Of a stretch of DNA of 7,539 nt, positions 1 through 6,303 are shown in pieces (within the stretch, counting starts at the first letter, position 1; each line of letters opens with the position of its first letter). The DNA comes from Deltaproteobacteria bacterium (GTDB lineage: Bacteria; Campylobacterota_A; Desulfurellia; JAGGSF01), in contig JAGGSF010000025.1 in assembly GCA_021159235.1 (NCBI GenBank), positions 1-7,539 on the forward strand, in the 5' to 3' direction. Under the pieces are notes generated by a model that ran no database searches, was not told the origin of the DNA, and worked only from the letters and a program-made list of their open reading frames with translations. Made by a program: the position numbers and the translations under genes.

Positions 1-690
1 AATGTGGGTGTGGACAGGTTCATAAAGGAGAAGTTGCCGTTTTTATCCGGTTTAAATACGCATATCATAGTCAATATATACGGTGAGAAAATTGAAGAAT
101 ACCTGAAGATTGCTGAAAGACTGGACGAAATGGATGGGATTTCTGCCATTGAAGTAAACGTGTCCTGTCCCAATGTGGAGAAAGGAGGCATAGAGTTTGG
201 CAAGGACAAAGAGGTGGTGTTTGCCCTTGTTTCGTCTTTAAAGGAGATAACGAATATTCCCATTTTTGTGAAACTTACACCCGAGAGTGATGTCTTATCG
301 GTGGCAAGAGAGGCGGAGAGAGCCGGTGCAGATGCAATAACGCTTATCAATACTATTCCTGCCATGGTGATAGATGTAGAAAAGAAAAGACCGTTTCTGG
401 CAGCTAAAAAAGGGGGGCTTTCCGGTCCCTGTATATATCCTGTTGCCTTGAGGATGGTGTATGATGTTTATGAAAAGGTAAATGTTCCCATAATCGGTTC
501 AGGAGGCATTTACAATACAGATGTGGCCTTGCAATACATGATGGCAGGGGCATCCCTTATTCAGATAGGCACCGCAAATCTTGTAAATCCCCGTGTATCC
601 TTGAAGATAATAGAAGGATTAAAAAAATATGCAGAAATTGAAAATATCAATATTTCTGATATTGTGGGTATTGCTCATACCTCCTGTTAA
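1..690 (+). CDS. pyrD: Dihydroorotate dehydrogenase, class 1B catalytic subunit (5'-truncated by window edge)
   Basis: Oxidises dihydroorotate to orotate in de novo pyrimidine synthesis, using FMN in a TIM barrel in the cytoplasm. The frame is open to the first base, so about 75 N-terminal residues of a roughly 300-residue family lie outside the window. Visible motifs are NVSCPN at about residues 52-57 counted from position 4 (its Cys is the catalytic base in class 1 enzymes), VKLTP, INTIPAMVID, the GGLSGPCIYP flavin/substrate segment, and IIGSGGI followed by GASLIQIGTA, the C-terminal FMN-phosphate site. The Cys base, where class 2 enzymes have Ser, together with the overall motif order indicates class 1. 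The 1B assignment, with an electron-transfer partner PyrK probably encoded upstream, is inference. The last 62 nt also encode the start of the next gene in the +1 frame. The C-terminus (IVGIAHTSC) is of normal length, so the overlap is not a truncation. Confidence 0.93.
   Translation, partial: NVGVDRFIKEKLPFLSGLNTHIIVNIYGEKIEEYLKIAERLDEMDGISAIEVNVSCPNVEKGGIEFGKDKEVVFALVSSLKEITNIPIFVKLTPESDVLSVAREAERAGADAITLINTIPAMVIDVEKKRPFLAAKKGGLSGPCIYPVALRMVYDVYEKVNVPIIGSGGIYNTDVALQYMMAGASLIQIGTANLVNPRVSLKIIEGLKKYAEIENINISDIVGIAHTSC
612..618 (+). promoter_or_regulatory. Shine-Dalgarno of the lolA-like gene, inside pyrD
   Basis: AGAAGGA lies 10 nt before the ATG at 629, entirely within pyrD coding sequence. 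It supports a start inside pyrD. The hydrophobic signal-peptide core would be lost with any start after the pyrD stop. Confidence 0.7.
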
Positions 691-1111
691 TGCAGAGGAT
701 TTGAATTTTTCTGAAGGAAGATTTATCCAGACTACCTACAATCCCTTTTACGAAGAAAAGACAATAAGTAAAGGCTATTTAAAGATAGGTGATTTTATCA
801 CTCTTGATTATGGGAAAGAGAAGATCATCATAAAAGATAAACATCTGTACCATAAGGTGGGAGAAAAAACGGAGATATATGAGCTTCCAGCATGGGCGGA
901 GGTGTTGTATATTCTATGGAAGGAAAAGAAGAATATAGATACATTCTTTTTAAGAAAAGAGGAAAATGGAAAAACTGTTTTAAAGCCAAAGAAGAAATGT
1001 CCTATATATTCTATTTCTTTAAAGACAAAGGGAAATAAAATCACATTCCTCTCCGTGGAAGATATATATGGAAATATAAATGCCTTTGAATTTGAGAATG
1101 CGAATAAATAA
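629..1111 (+). CDS. LolA-like outer-membrane lipoprotein carrier protein, exported
   Basis: A 160-residue protein. Residues 1-22 form a clear Sec signal peptide: lysines at 3 and 5, a hydrophobic core ISIFLILWVLLI, and probable cleavage after VNA (residues 20-22), so it should be periplasmic. The mature part follows the LolA pattern: GRFIQTTYNP, then a K-x-I-SKGYL strand, then a Y-G-K-E-K-I-I-I-K-D-K-H-L-Y stretch (the family's 'P..I..DG..LY' region), and a C-terminal DIYGNINAFEFENA resembling the family's D-x-x-G-N ending. LolA carries lipoproteins from the inner-membrane Lol transporter to the outer membrane. At about 138 mature residues it is shorter than a proteobacterial LolA (about 180), so a LolA-fold relative of different role is possible. 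It overlaps pyrD by 62 nt and is probably co-transcribed with it. Confidence 0.7.
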   Translation: MQKLKISIFLILWVLLIPPVNAEDLNFSEGRFIQTTYNPFYEEKTISKGYLKIGDFITLDYGKEKIIIKDKHLYHKVGEKTEIYELPAWAEVLYILWKEKKNIDTFFLRKEENGKTVLKPKKKCPIYSISLKTKGNKITFLSVEDIYGNINAFEFENANK

Positions 1112-1251
1112 AAAAAGAATTTCAGCCTCTGGATTTTACGGATTTCTAAGATAAGCTACGAAGAAAAGAAATAAAAATATTTATATCTTAATTGTCTTAA
1201 TCCGTCTTAATCCAGGTAATCCCGAAGCTAAGAGAAGCATTTCAGATATTT
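1112..1251. other. Gap between convergent genes, no clear terminator
   Basis: The lolA-like gene ends at 1111 on the plus strand and the glycosyltransferase ends at 1252 on the minus strand. The gap is strongly AT-rich, with A-runs after the lolA-like stop and a short AAATATTT palindrome around 1176-1183. I find no GC-containing hairpin followed by a T-run on either strand. Its only ordered structure is the tandem repeat listed separately. Confidence 0.6.
1185..1213. repeat. Short tandem repeat, GTCTTAATCC twice plus a degenerate copy
   Basis: GTCTTAATCC occurs at 1194-1203 and exactly again at 1204-1213. A degenerate unit ATCTTAATT (1185-1193) precedes them, so the core TCTTAAT recurs three times at 9-10 nt spacing. 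This could be replication slippage or a small protein-binding array, and nothing else in the gap indicates which. Confidence 0.75.
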
Positions 1252-2532
1252 TTACTCAGCAGGAGCAGAGTTCTTGATTTTTTTCAGGGAAAATTCGTTT
1301 TCACTTTTAGAGATCAGAATGGATGGTTTTTTGTTTAGATCTTTTACACAGTAAAAGTAAAAATAACATCTTTCAAGTTCAGATAATCCCCTGGTTTTTA
1401 TGTTTACATCCATGTTCCTAATTGTCTTACAGATATCATGACAATATTTGAATTTGTCTTTATGGAATGGATGAGGATAAAAGATGATTGCCAGTATATA
1501 TGGGAAAGCAAGAAAACAGATGATTTTTACAAATGTTTTTCCCATATTCAATCCCTTTATACTCAATGCACAAAGTATAGCAAATGCAGGGTAAAGATAG
1601 TACAGATAACGAGTGAATTTCTCCTTTGGCACATTTATAATGACAAAAACGAAGATTATGTAAATAAATATTGCTTTCCACCAATCGTTCTTTACAAACA
1701 CCTTCTTTTTAAAGAAAAGATAAACACCCATTATAAAGAATGGCAAACCTGGCCAGAAGTTTGTTAAAAGTCTGTAGAAGTAGAATATATAGTTTCTCTT
1801 TTCTCCTTCAGATAGCGTTCCTGTGATTCTTTCCCCGATTTGATGCCCGAAAAATTCTGTAAAAAACGGTCTATTTTCTATCCATTGGTATATATACCAG
1901 GGAAAGGAGATAAAAACAGCAATAAAAAGTCCTACAAGAAATTGCAAGGAAACAAATCTAAAGTCTCTTTTTAAAAGGCAGAATATTAAAAACGACAGAA
2001 TTCCCAATAAAGCCAGTGGCCCTTTTGTAAGGATACCCAATCCTAAGGGAATGCCAGAAAGGATAAAGTACTTTTTGCCTTTCATCAGGAGATAAAAGTT
2101 TAAAAGGATAAAGAATGTGAGGATACTTTCCATCCTCACAATGGTGGTAAGTCTTAGAACATGCCAGTTTATTACAAAAAATAAAGCGGCAACAAGTGCA
2201 TAGATCTTCTCTTTGAATATCTCTTTTCCCATTATGTAGATGAGGAATGCATCAAAGATACCAAATAAAGCAGGGAAAAATCTAGCAGAAAAGGCGGATA
2301 TACCAAAGATTTTGTAAGATATGGCAATTAACCAGAAATAAAGAGGAGGTTTTTTTAAGTACGGTTCATAGCACAGACTTAAATTTAGCCAATCTTTGGT
2401 GAAGATTATTTCTTTTGATACGAGCGCATGTTTTAAAGGATCGCCACTTAAATATGGTTCCCAGATGCGGGCAAAAAACAGAATAAAACTTAAAGAGAAG
2501 AGGATGAAGAGATATTTCTTCTCTTCACCCAT
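1252..2532 (-). CDS. GT-C membrane glycosyltransferase, ArnT/PMT-like
   Basis: A 426-residue polytopic membrane protein, about 10-12 hydrophobic segments, related to the ArnT and dolichyl-phosphate-mannose mannosyltransferase families that move a sugar from a polyprenyl-phosphate donor to lipid A, protein or another acceptor on the outer face of the inner membrane. Family landmarks in order are: first periplasmic loop with Asp31 ([14 protein letters not shown], the acidic site, with Pro where Glu is usual), D-W at 47-48, [11 protein letters not shown] at 58-68 containing the conserved KPP, Arg133/Glu135 (RMES, usually R-x-D), LTKGP at 168-172, FPWYIYQ, and a ring of aromatics before [10 protein letters not shown]. 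The C-terminal soluble part (about residues 365-426) is short. It starts with ATG overlapping the panD stop by 8 bp (ATGGGTGA), with only a weak ribosome site, so translation is probably coupled. The acceptor cannot be told from sequence. Confidence 0.85.
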   Translation of the reverse strand: MGEEKKYLFILFSLSFILFFARIWEPYLSGDPLKHALVSKEIIFTKDWLNLSLCYEPYLKKPPLYFWLIAISYKIFGISAFSARFFPALFGIFDAFLIYIMGKEIFKEKIYALVAALFFVINWHVLRLTTIVRMESILTFFILLNFYLLMKGKKYFILSGIPLGLGILTKGPLALLGILSFLIFCLLKRDFRFVSLQFLVGLFIAVFISFPWYIYQWIENRPFFTEFFGHQIGERITGTLSEGEKRNYIFYFYRLLTNFWPGLPFFIMGVYLFFKKKVFVKNDWWKAIFIYIIFVFVIINVPKEKFTRYLYYLYPAFAILCALSIKGLNMGKTFVKIICFLAFPYILAIIFYPHPFHKDKFKYCHDICKTIRNMDVNIKTRGLSELERCYFYFYCVKDLNKKPSILISKSENEFSLKKIKNSAPAE

Positions 2533-2926
2533 TTATCCGCATTTTTGGCTTATGGGTTGCATTCTCTTCCTTTTTAACCCTGATGATTCTGTTTTTCTCA
2601 TCAACCAGAACAACCGTTGGTTTATAAGATTTTGCTTCTTCTTCATCCATCATGGCAAAGCTGGCAATGATTATCTTGTCTCCTACATTTACTCTCCGTG
2701 CTGCTGCACCGTTCAAGCAGATAATACCACTACCTCTTTCTCCTTTTATGGCATATGTCTCAAAGCGGTTGCCATTATCTATATTCCACACCCAAACCCT
2801 TTCGTTTTCATATATATTTGCTTTTTCCATTAAATCTTCGTCAATGGTAATGCTACCTTCATAATTTAAATCGGCATCTGTCACCGTTGCTCTGTGAATC
2901 TTTCCTACGAGCATCATCCTCATCAT
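2525..2926 (-). CDS. panD: Aspartate 1-decarboxylase (pyruvoyl enzyme)
   Basis: Converts L-aspartate to beta-alanine for pantothenate, in the cytoplasm as a self-processing homotetramer. The 133-residue sequence aligns without gaps to the E. coli numbering as I recall it: Lys9 and His11 in GKIHRATVT, Tyr22, then the self-cleavage pair Gly24-Ser25 in YEGSITID, Arg54, Thr57 and Tyr58 around the active site, and Asn72 followed by GAAA. Cleavage between Gly24 and Ser25 turns Ser25 into the pyruvoyl group. All the residues needed are present, so the enzyme should be active. The start at 2926 is favoured by AAGGGGG six nt upstream and by this exact register, although Met2, Met4 and Met5 are also in frame. 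It begins 11 bp after panC and overlaps the next gene by 8 bp. Confidence 0.97.
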   Translation of the reverse strand: MMRMMLVGKIHRATVTDADLNYEGSITIDEDLMEKANIYENERVWVWNIDNGNRFETYAIKGERGSGIICLNGAAARRVNVGDKIIIASFAMMDEEEAKSYKPTVVLVDEKNRIIRVKKEENATHKPKMRING

Positions 2927-2937
2927 TTTAAACCCCC

Positions 2938-3777
2938 TTACATCCAGATATTGTCAATAAGTCTGGTTTTACCTACAAATACCGCTAAAGAAATCAATGT
3001 CTTACCTGTTTCTATATGTTTCAAAGGTTTTAAATCATCTGTCCGATTTATACTGATATAGTCAATACGGGTAAAGGGATAGGAAGAGATGATCTTTTCC
3101 ATATTCTGAATGATGGTTTTAGTATCAAGGGTTCCTTTCTCTACCATCTGTCTGGCTTTTTTTAAAGCCTTGTATAAACATACGGCGCTTTTTCTTTCTT
3201 CCTCATTTAAATACCTGTTTCGTGAGCTCGTTGCCAGTCCATCCTGTTCTCTTACTATGGGCATGGGAACAATTTCTACATCCATGTTTAAGTCTTCCAC
3301 CATCTTTTTAACCACGATGAGCTGTTGTGCATCCTTTCTCCCGAAGTATGCTCTATCCGGTTTTACAATGTTGAACAGTTTACATACCACGGTTGTAACC
3401 CCTTTAAAAAACAGAGGGCGAGATGCACCTTCCAGAACCTGCGTCAGTTTTTCTACATTTACATGGGTTTGAAAATCTTCTGGATACATATCTTCTTCCG
3501 AGGGGAAAAATAATATATCTACACCTGCTTTTTCTGCTAACTCTTCATCCCTTTTTCTATCTCTGGGATAGGTGTCAAAGTCTTCACCTTCGGCAAACTG
3601 TAATGGATTGACAAATACACTCATCACTACAATATCATTCTGTTCTTTAGCTTTCCGGGCTAAACTCAGATGCCCTTCATGCAGAAAACCCATAGTGGGA
3701 ACAAAACCGATGGTTTTATCTCTCTTTAGATCCTTGCTCAGTTTTTGCATCTCTTTTACATCTTCAACAATTTTCAT
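2938..3777 (-). CDS. panC: Pantothenate synthetase (pantoate--beta-alanine ligase)
   Basis: Joins pantoate to beta-alanine with ATP, through a pantoyl-adenylate, in the cytoplasm. The 279-residue length is usual for the family. Visible motifs are [10 protein letters not shown] (residues 27-36, with the HxGH-type nucleotide-binding pair His33/His36), FVNPLQF (55-61, binding pantoate through Asn and Gln), YPRD (70-73), FGRKDAQQ (145-152, with the ATP-binding Lys148), and [16 protein letters not shown] (175-190, matching the KMSKS-like loop). One oddity is residues 120-124, RPLFF, where the family normally has RPGHF. The rest of that segment ([12 protein letters not shown]) is conserved and the frame is intact. 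Its ATG overlaps the panB stop by 4 bp (ATGA), so it should be translationally coupled. PanD, the next gene, supplies its beta-alanine. Confidence 0.97.
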   Translation of the reverse strand: MKIVEDVKEMQKLSKDLKRDKTIGFVPTMGFLHEGHLSLARKAKEQNDIVVMSVFVNPLQFAEGEDFDTYPRDRKRDEELAEKAGVDILFFPSEEDMYPEDFQTHVNVEKLTQVLEGASRPLFFKGVTTVVCKLFNIVKPDRAYFGRKDAQQLIVVKKMVEDLNMDVEIVPMPIVREQDGLATSSRNRYLNEEERKSAVCLYKALKKARQMVEKGTLDTKTIIQNMEKIISSYPFTRIDYISINRTDDLKPLKHIETGKTLISLAVFVGKTRLIDNIWM

Positions 3778-4580
3778 AGATAGCTGTGTTCCTCATCCGG
3801 GAATATGCCTTTTTTTACCTCATCGATATATTGTCTGACTGCTCTTACTGCATCCTGCTTCAGGTGGGCGTATCTCTTAACAAATTTAGGTTTGAATTCT
3901 TCAAATAAACCCAATAGATCATGGAAGACGAGTACCTGTCCATCGCAAAGTTTTGATGCTCCAATGCCGATTGTAGGTATACTCACACTTTCTGTGATTT
4001 CTTTTGCCACTGAAAGTGGCATTGCTTCCAAGACGATGGAAAAAACTCCAGCTTCCTGCAAATATTTTGCATCCTCTATTATTCTTTTTGCCTCTTCTTG
4101 TTTCCTTCCTCTCACTCTATATCCACCAAAGATATTTATAGACTGGGGTGTTAATCCTAAGTGACCCATAACGGGAATACCGCAGGATACAATAGCTTTT
4201 ATTCTATCTACGAATTCCCTTCCACCTTCCAGTTTTACCGCTTCCGCTCCACCTTCCTGAATAAGTCTTCCTGCATTTTTTACAGCTTCTTCCACCGATA
4301 CCTGATAGGACATAAACGGCATATCTCCTACCACAAGCGCCCTTTTTGTTCCATTTTTAACCATACGGGTATGATATATCACATCATCTATGGTTACTGG
4401 CAGGGTGCTGGATCTACCCTGCATTACCATACCTAAGGAATCGCCCACCAGGATGATATCTATACCCGCTTCGTCTACAATCTTTGCCCCTGTAAAATCG
4501 TAAGCGGTGATCATGCTTATCTTTTCACCCTTTTCTTTCATTGAGATAACTTTCGGAATGGTAACCTTATCTCCGCTCAT
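3774..4580 (-). CDS. panB: 3-methyl-2-oxobutanoate hydroxymethyltransferase (ketopantoate hydroxymethyltransferase)
   Basis: Adds a hydroxymethyl group from 5,10-methylenetetrahydrofolate to 2-oxoisovalerate, giving ketopantoate, the first committed step to pantothenate. It is cytoplasmic and Mg-dependent. From the ATG at 4580 it is 268 residues. Motifs are MITAYDFTGAKIVDEAGID, VGDSLGMV with Mg ligand Asp47, VGDMPFMSYQ with Asp86, VKLEGG with Lys116 and Glu118, MGHLGLTPQS, and the catalytic Glu185 in LEAMP followed by TIGIGAS and QVLVFHD. The longer frame opens with GTG at 4613, but that codon sits in the loop of the terminator-like hairpin and the extra 11 residues are not family-like. The ATG at 4580 has AAGGGG five nt upstream. 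It is the first pan gene after that hairpin, so panBCD expression probably depends on read-through. The reductase panE/ilvC is not in the window. Confidence 0.97.
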   Translation of the reverse strand: MSGDKVTIPKVISMKEKGEKISMITAYDFTGAKIVDEAGIDIILVGDSLGMVMQGRSSTLPVTIDDVIYHTRMVKNGTKRALVVGDMPFMSYQVSVEEAVKNAGRLIQEGGAEAVKLEGGREFVDRIKAIVSCGIPVMGHLGLTPQSINIFGGYRVRGRKQEEAKRIIEDAKYLQEAGVFSIVLEAMPLSVAKEITESVSIPTIGIGASKLCDGQVLVFHDLLGLFEEFKPKFVKRYAHLKQDAVRAVRQYIDEVKKGIFPDEEHSYL

Positions 4581-4584
4581 TTTT

Positions 4585-4590
4585 CCCCTT
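4585..4590 (-). promoter_or_regulatory. panB Shine-Dalgarno, directly after the terminator U-tract
   Basis: On the minus strand AAGGGG lies 5 nt before the panB ATG (4580-4578). It decides the start over the upstream GTG. It abuts the U-tract of the hairpin at 4632-4591, so no room is left for a separate promoter between hairpin and gene. Confidence 0.8.
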
Positions 4591-4632
4591 AAAAACAAAA
4601 AAAGCTCTGACACGACACCGCATCAGAGCTTT
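4591..4632 (-). terminator. Intrinsic terminator-like hairpin between folK and panB, possible attenuator
   Basis: On the minus strand a perfect 10-bp stem AAAGCTCTGA / TCAGAGCTTT (arms 4632-4623 and 4610-4601) encloses a 12-nt loop. The second arm's T's run on into a T-rich tract (seven T's, one G, five T's from 4603 to 4591). The U-tract lies on the minus-strand side only, so the orientation fits termination of transcripts arriving from folK. It begins about 30 nt after the folK stop and ends at the panB ribosome site. No convincing promoter is visible between it and panB or in the last 100 nt of folK. This suggests a partial or regulated terminator, not the end of an operon. Confidence 0.8.
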
Positions 4633-4666
4633 GAATTTCTTATCATCTCCGATCGGGTGTCTCAGA
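4606..4666 (-). promoter_or_regulatory. Candidate alternative pairing (antiterminator or pseudoknot) over the folK stop
   Basis: The minus-strand segment TCTGAGACACC (4666-4656) contains the folK stop codon. It is complementary to GGTGTC plus TCAGA (4619-4614 and 4610-4606), with only a 3-nt bulge GTG between the two halves. TCAGA belongs to the 3' arm of the terminator stem and GGTGTC to its loop. Full pairing would break the terminator, while pairing of the six loop bases alone would make a pseudoknot on top of it. This is read from the sequence only, and no folding energy was computed. Confidence 0.4.
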
Positions 4667-5159
4667 CTGCCCGTCTTATCTCTTTTAATTCCTCTCCTCC
4701 AACAGCTTCCACAAGTTCTGCTATCCCTCTCTTCGAGATGGGATGCACAATCTCTTTATTTAATTCCATCAATGGAAGGAGCACAAAGGCCCGCTTTTCC
4801 ATCCATGGATGAGGAATAGTTAAATCCTCAGTATTCAAGATTATATTCTCAAAGAGTATAATGTCAATGTCAATTATGCGTGGTCCCCATTTTTTATCTC
4901 TTTTTCTACCCATCTTTGTCTCTATGGTTTGTATTAAACGAAGTAGCCCTGCTGGTTCATAGTTTGTGTTTATCTGAGATACGCAGTTGTAAAAATCTGG
5001 CTGGTTGATGTATCCCCAGGGTTTTGTTTCATAGAATGAAGAGGTGTGAACCACTTTCACATTTTTATCATCATCAAGAAGCTTTAGTGCTCTTTTTATG
5101 TTTTCCTCTTTTAAACCTATGTTTGAACCCAGTGAAAGATATACCTGTTTATAATGCAT
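4662..5159 (-). CDS. folK: 2-amino-4-hydroxy-6-hydroxymethyldihydropteridine pyrophosphokinase (HPPK)
   Basis: Transfers pyrophosphate from ATP to 6-hydroxymethyl-7,8-dihydropterin, the step before dihydropteroate synthase in folate synthesis. It is cytoplasmic. The 165 residues hold the complete family signature: LSLGSN (8-13), YETKPWGYINQPDFYN (43-58, pterin and ATP contacts), Glu80, GRKRDKKWGPRIIDIDIILF (84-103) with Mg ligands Asp97 and Asp99, and LTIPHPWMEKRAFVLLPL with His117 and Arg123. It starts within the end of dapL (11-bp overlap), with GGAG about 10 nt upstream. Folate is the cofactor source for PanB downstream, which may be why folK sits next to the pan genes. That link is inference. 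Confidence 0.96.
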   Translation of the reverse strand: MHYKQVYLSLGSNIGLKEENIKRALKLLDDDKNVKVVHTSSFYETKPWGYINQPDFYNCVSQINTNYEPAGLLRLIQTIETKMGRKRDKKWGPRIIDIDIILFENIILNTEDLTIPHPWMEKRAFVLLPLMELNKEIVHPISKRGIAELVEAVGGEELKEIRRAV

Positions 5160-6303
5160 ATGATATACGCTCCATAGCCTCTTTCAGTCTTTCTTTGTTT
5201 TGGGTGATACTCAAACGTATATATCCTTCTCCTTCTTTGCCGAAGCCTACGCCCGGAGTAACCACAACACCACACCTTTCCAGCAAAGATTTTGCAAATG
5301 AAGTGGAATCTTTGCCTACTTTTATCCAGAAGTAGAATGTTGCCTCTGGCTTTCTATATGAAAAACCCAGTTTTTTCAAATATTCATCCACCAGGTCTCT
5401 TCTCTCTTCATAGATACCCCTTATAGCAGGTGTTATCTCCTCTTCGTGATTTAATGCTTCTCTGCCTGCTTCCTGAACAGCTTGAAATACACCTGAATCT
5501 ATATTCGTTTTTACCCTTCCCAGTCCTTCTATAATTTCACTGTTTCCTACCGTAAAACCTATTCTCCATCCCGTCATATTGAATGTCTTGGATAGAGAAT
5601 GAAACTCTACACCTACCTCCTTTGCTCCTTCAATTTCCAGAAAACTTATGGGCTTTTTGTTGTCAAAGTAGAGTTCAGAATAGGCATTATCGCCAGCTAC
5701 GATAAAATTGTGTGTTTTTGCCAGAGAAACTACATCTTTGTAAAAGTCCTCAGTAGCACAGGCAGAGGTAGGATTGTTGGGATAATTCAGAAACATAATC
5801 TTTGTTTTTCCCAGTATATCTTCTGGTATGTCACCTAAGGCAGGCAGAAAATCATTTTCTTCAAGAAGTGGCATGGTATATGGTGTTCCTCCTGCAAAGT
5901 ATGTAGCGGGAGCGTATACAGGATAGGCAGGAGAGGGAACAAGCACTATATCACCATTGTTTACAAAGGCAAGTGGCAGATGAGCTATACCTTCCTTTGA
6001 ACCAATGAGTGTTAGAATCTCTGTCTCTGCATCAAGTTCTACATTGAATCTCCTCTTATACCATGAAGCTACTGCTCTTCTAAAGGAAAGCATGCCTTTG
6101 TAGGTGGGGTAGCGGTGATTTTCTCTTTCCTCCAATGCTCTTTTTGCTATTTCTATTATGGGTTTTGGTGTAGGTATGTCTGGGTCGCCTACACCTAAGT
6201 CAATTACATCCACTCCTTTATTTTGAATCTCCTGTTTTAATCTATCCAATTCTGCAAATAGATAGGGTGGAATTTCCTTTAATCGATGAGCAACTTCAAA
6301 CAT
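5149..6303 (-). CDS. dapL: LL-diaminopimelate aminotransferase (class I PLP aminotransferase)
   Basis: Probably converts tetrahydrodipicolinate directly to LL-diaminopimelate with glutamate as amino donor, bypassing the succinylase/acetylase branches of lysine and peptidoglycan synthesis. It is a cytoplasmic dimer. The 384 residues include VIDLGVGDPDIPTP (33-46), NHRYPTYKG (62-70), the GSKEGIAHLPLAFVN block (101-115) typical of DapL, NYPNNPT (173-179), AGDNAYSELYF (203-213) with Asp205 against the PLP ring nitrogen and Tyr208, the Schiff-base Lys239 in SLSKTFNMTGWRIGF with phosphate-binding Arg247, and Arg363 in YIRLSIT for substrate carboxylate. The start has a strong AAGGAGG at 6310-6316 and overlaps tsaC by 8 bp (ATGTTTGA). 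A generic aspartate or alanine aminotransferase is the main alternative. The GSKEGIAHLP block favours DapL. Confidence 0.87.
   Translation of the reverse strand: MFEVAHRLKEIPPYLFAELDRLKQEIQNKGVDVIDLGVGDPDIPTPKPIIEIAKRALEERENHRYPTYKGMLSFRRAVASWYKRRFNVELDAETEILTLIGSKEGIAHLPLAFVNNGDIVLVPSPAYPVYAPATYFAGGTPYTMPLLEENDFLPALGDIPEDILGKTKIMFLNYPNNPTSACATEDFYKDVVSLAKTHNFIVAGDNAYSELYFDNKKPISFLEIEGAKEVGVEFHSLSKTFNMTGWRIGFTVGNSEIIEGLGRVKTNIDSGVFQAVQEAGREALNHEEEITPAIRGIYEERRDLVDEYLKKLGFSYRKPEATFYFWIKVGKDSTSFAKSLLERCGVVVTPGVGFGKEGEGYIRLSITQNKERLKEAMERISYAL

Noticed and set aside
1112-1251. A bidirectional terminator between the convergent genes
   Set aside because: A-runs and T-runs exist, but I could find no stem of useful length beside them on either strand.
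1438-1767. A 109-residue plus-strand open frame
   Set aside because: It lies opposite the glycosyltransferase, whose membrane segments and motifs are unmistakable. The plus-strand product matches no family I know and has no ribosome site.
2396-2833. A 145-residue plus-strand open frame across panD and the glycosyltransferase start
   Set aside because: It is antisense to panD, which matches E. coli PanD residue by residue at the active site.
4581-4613. An 11-residue N-terminal extension of PanB starting at GTG 4613
   Set aside because: The codon falls in the hairpin loop, has no ribosome site, and the extension is not family-like. The ATG at 4580 has AAGGGG at good spacing.
4591-4632. The published 'pan' RNA motif found upstream of panB in some bacteria
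   Set aside because: That motif, as I recall it, has stem-loops with conserved bulged adenosines, often in tandem. Here there is one perfect stem with no bulge, followed by a U-tract, so a terminator or attenuator fits better.
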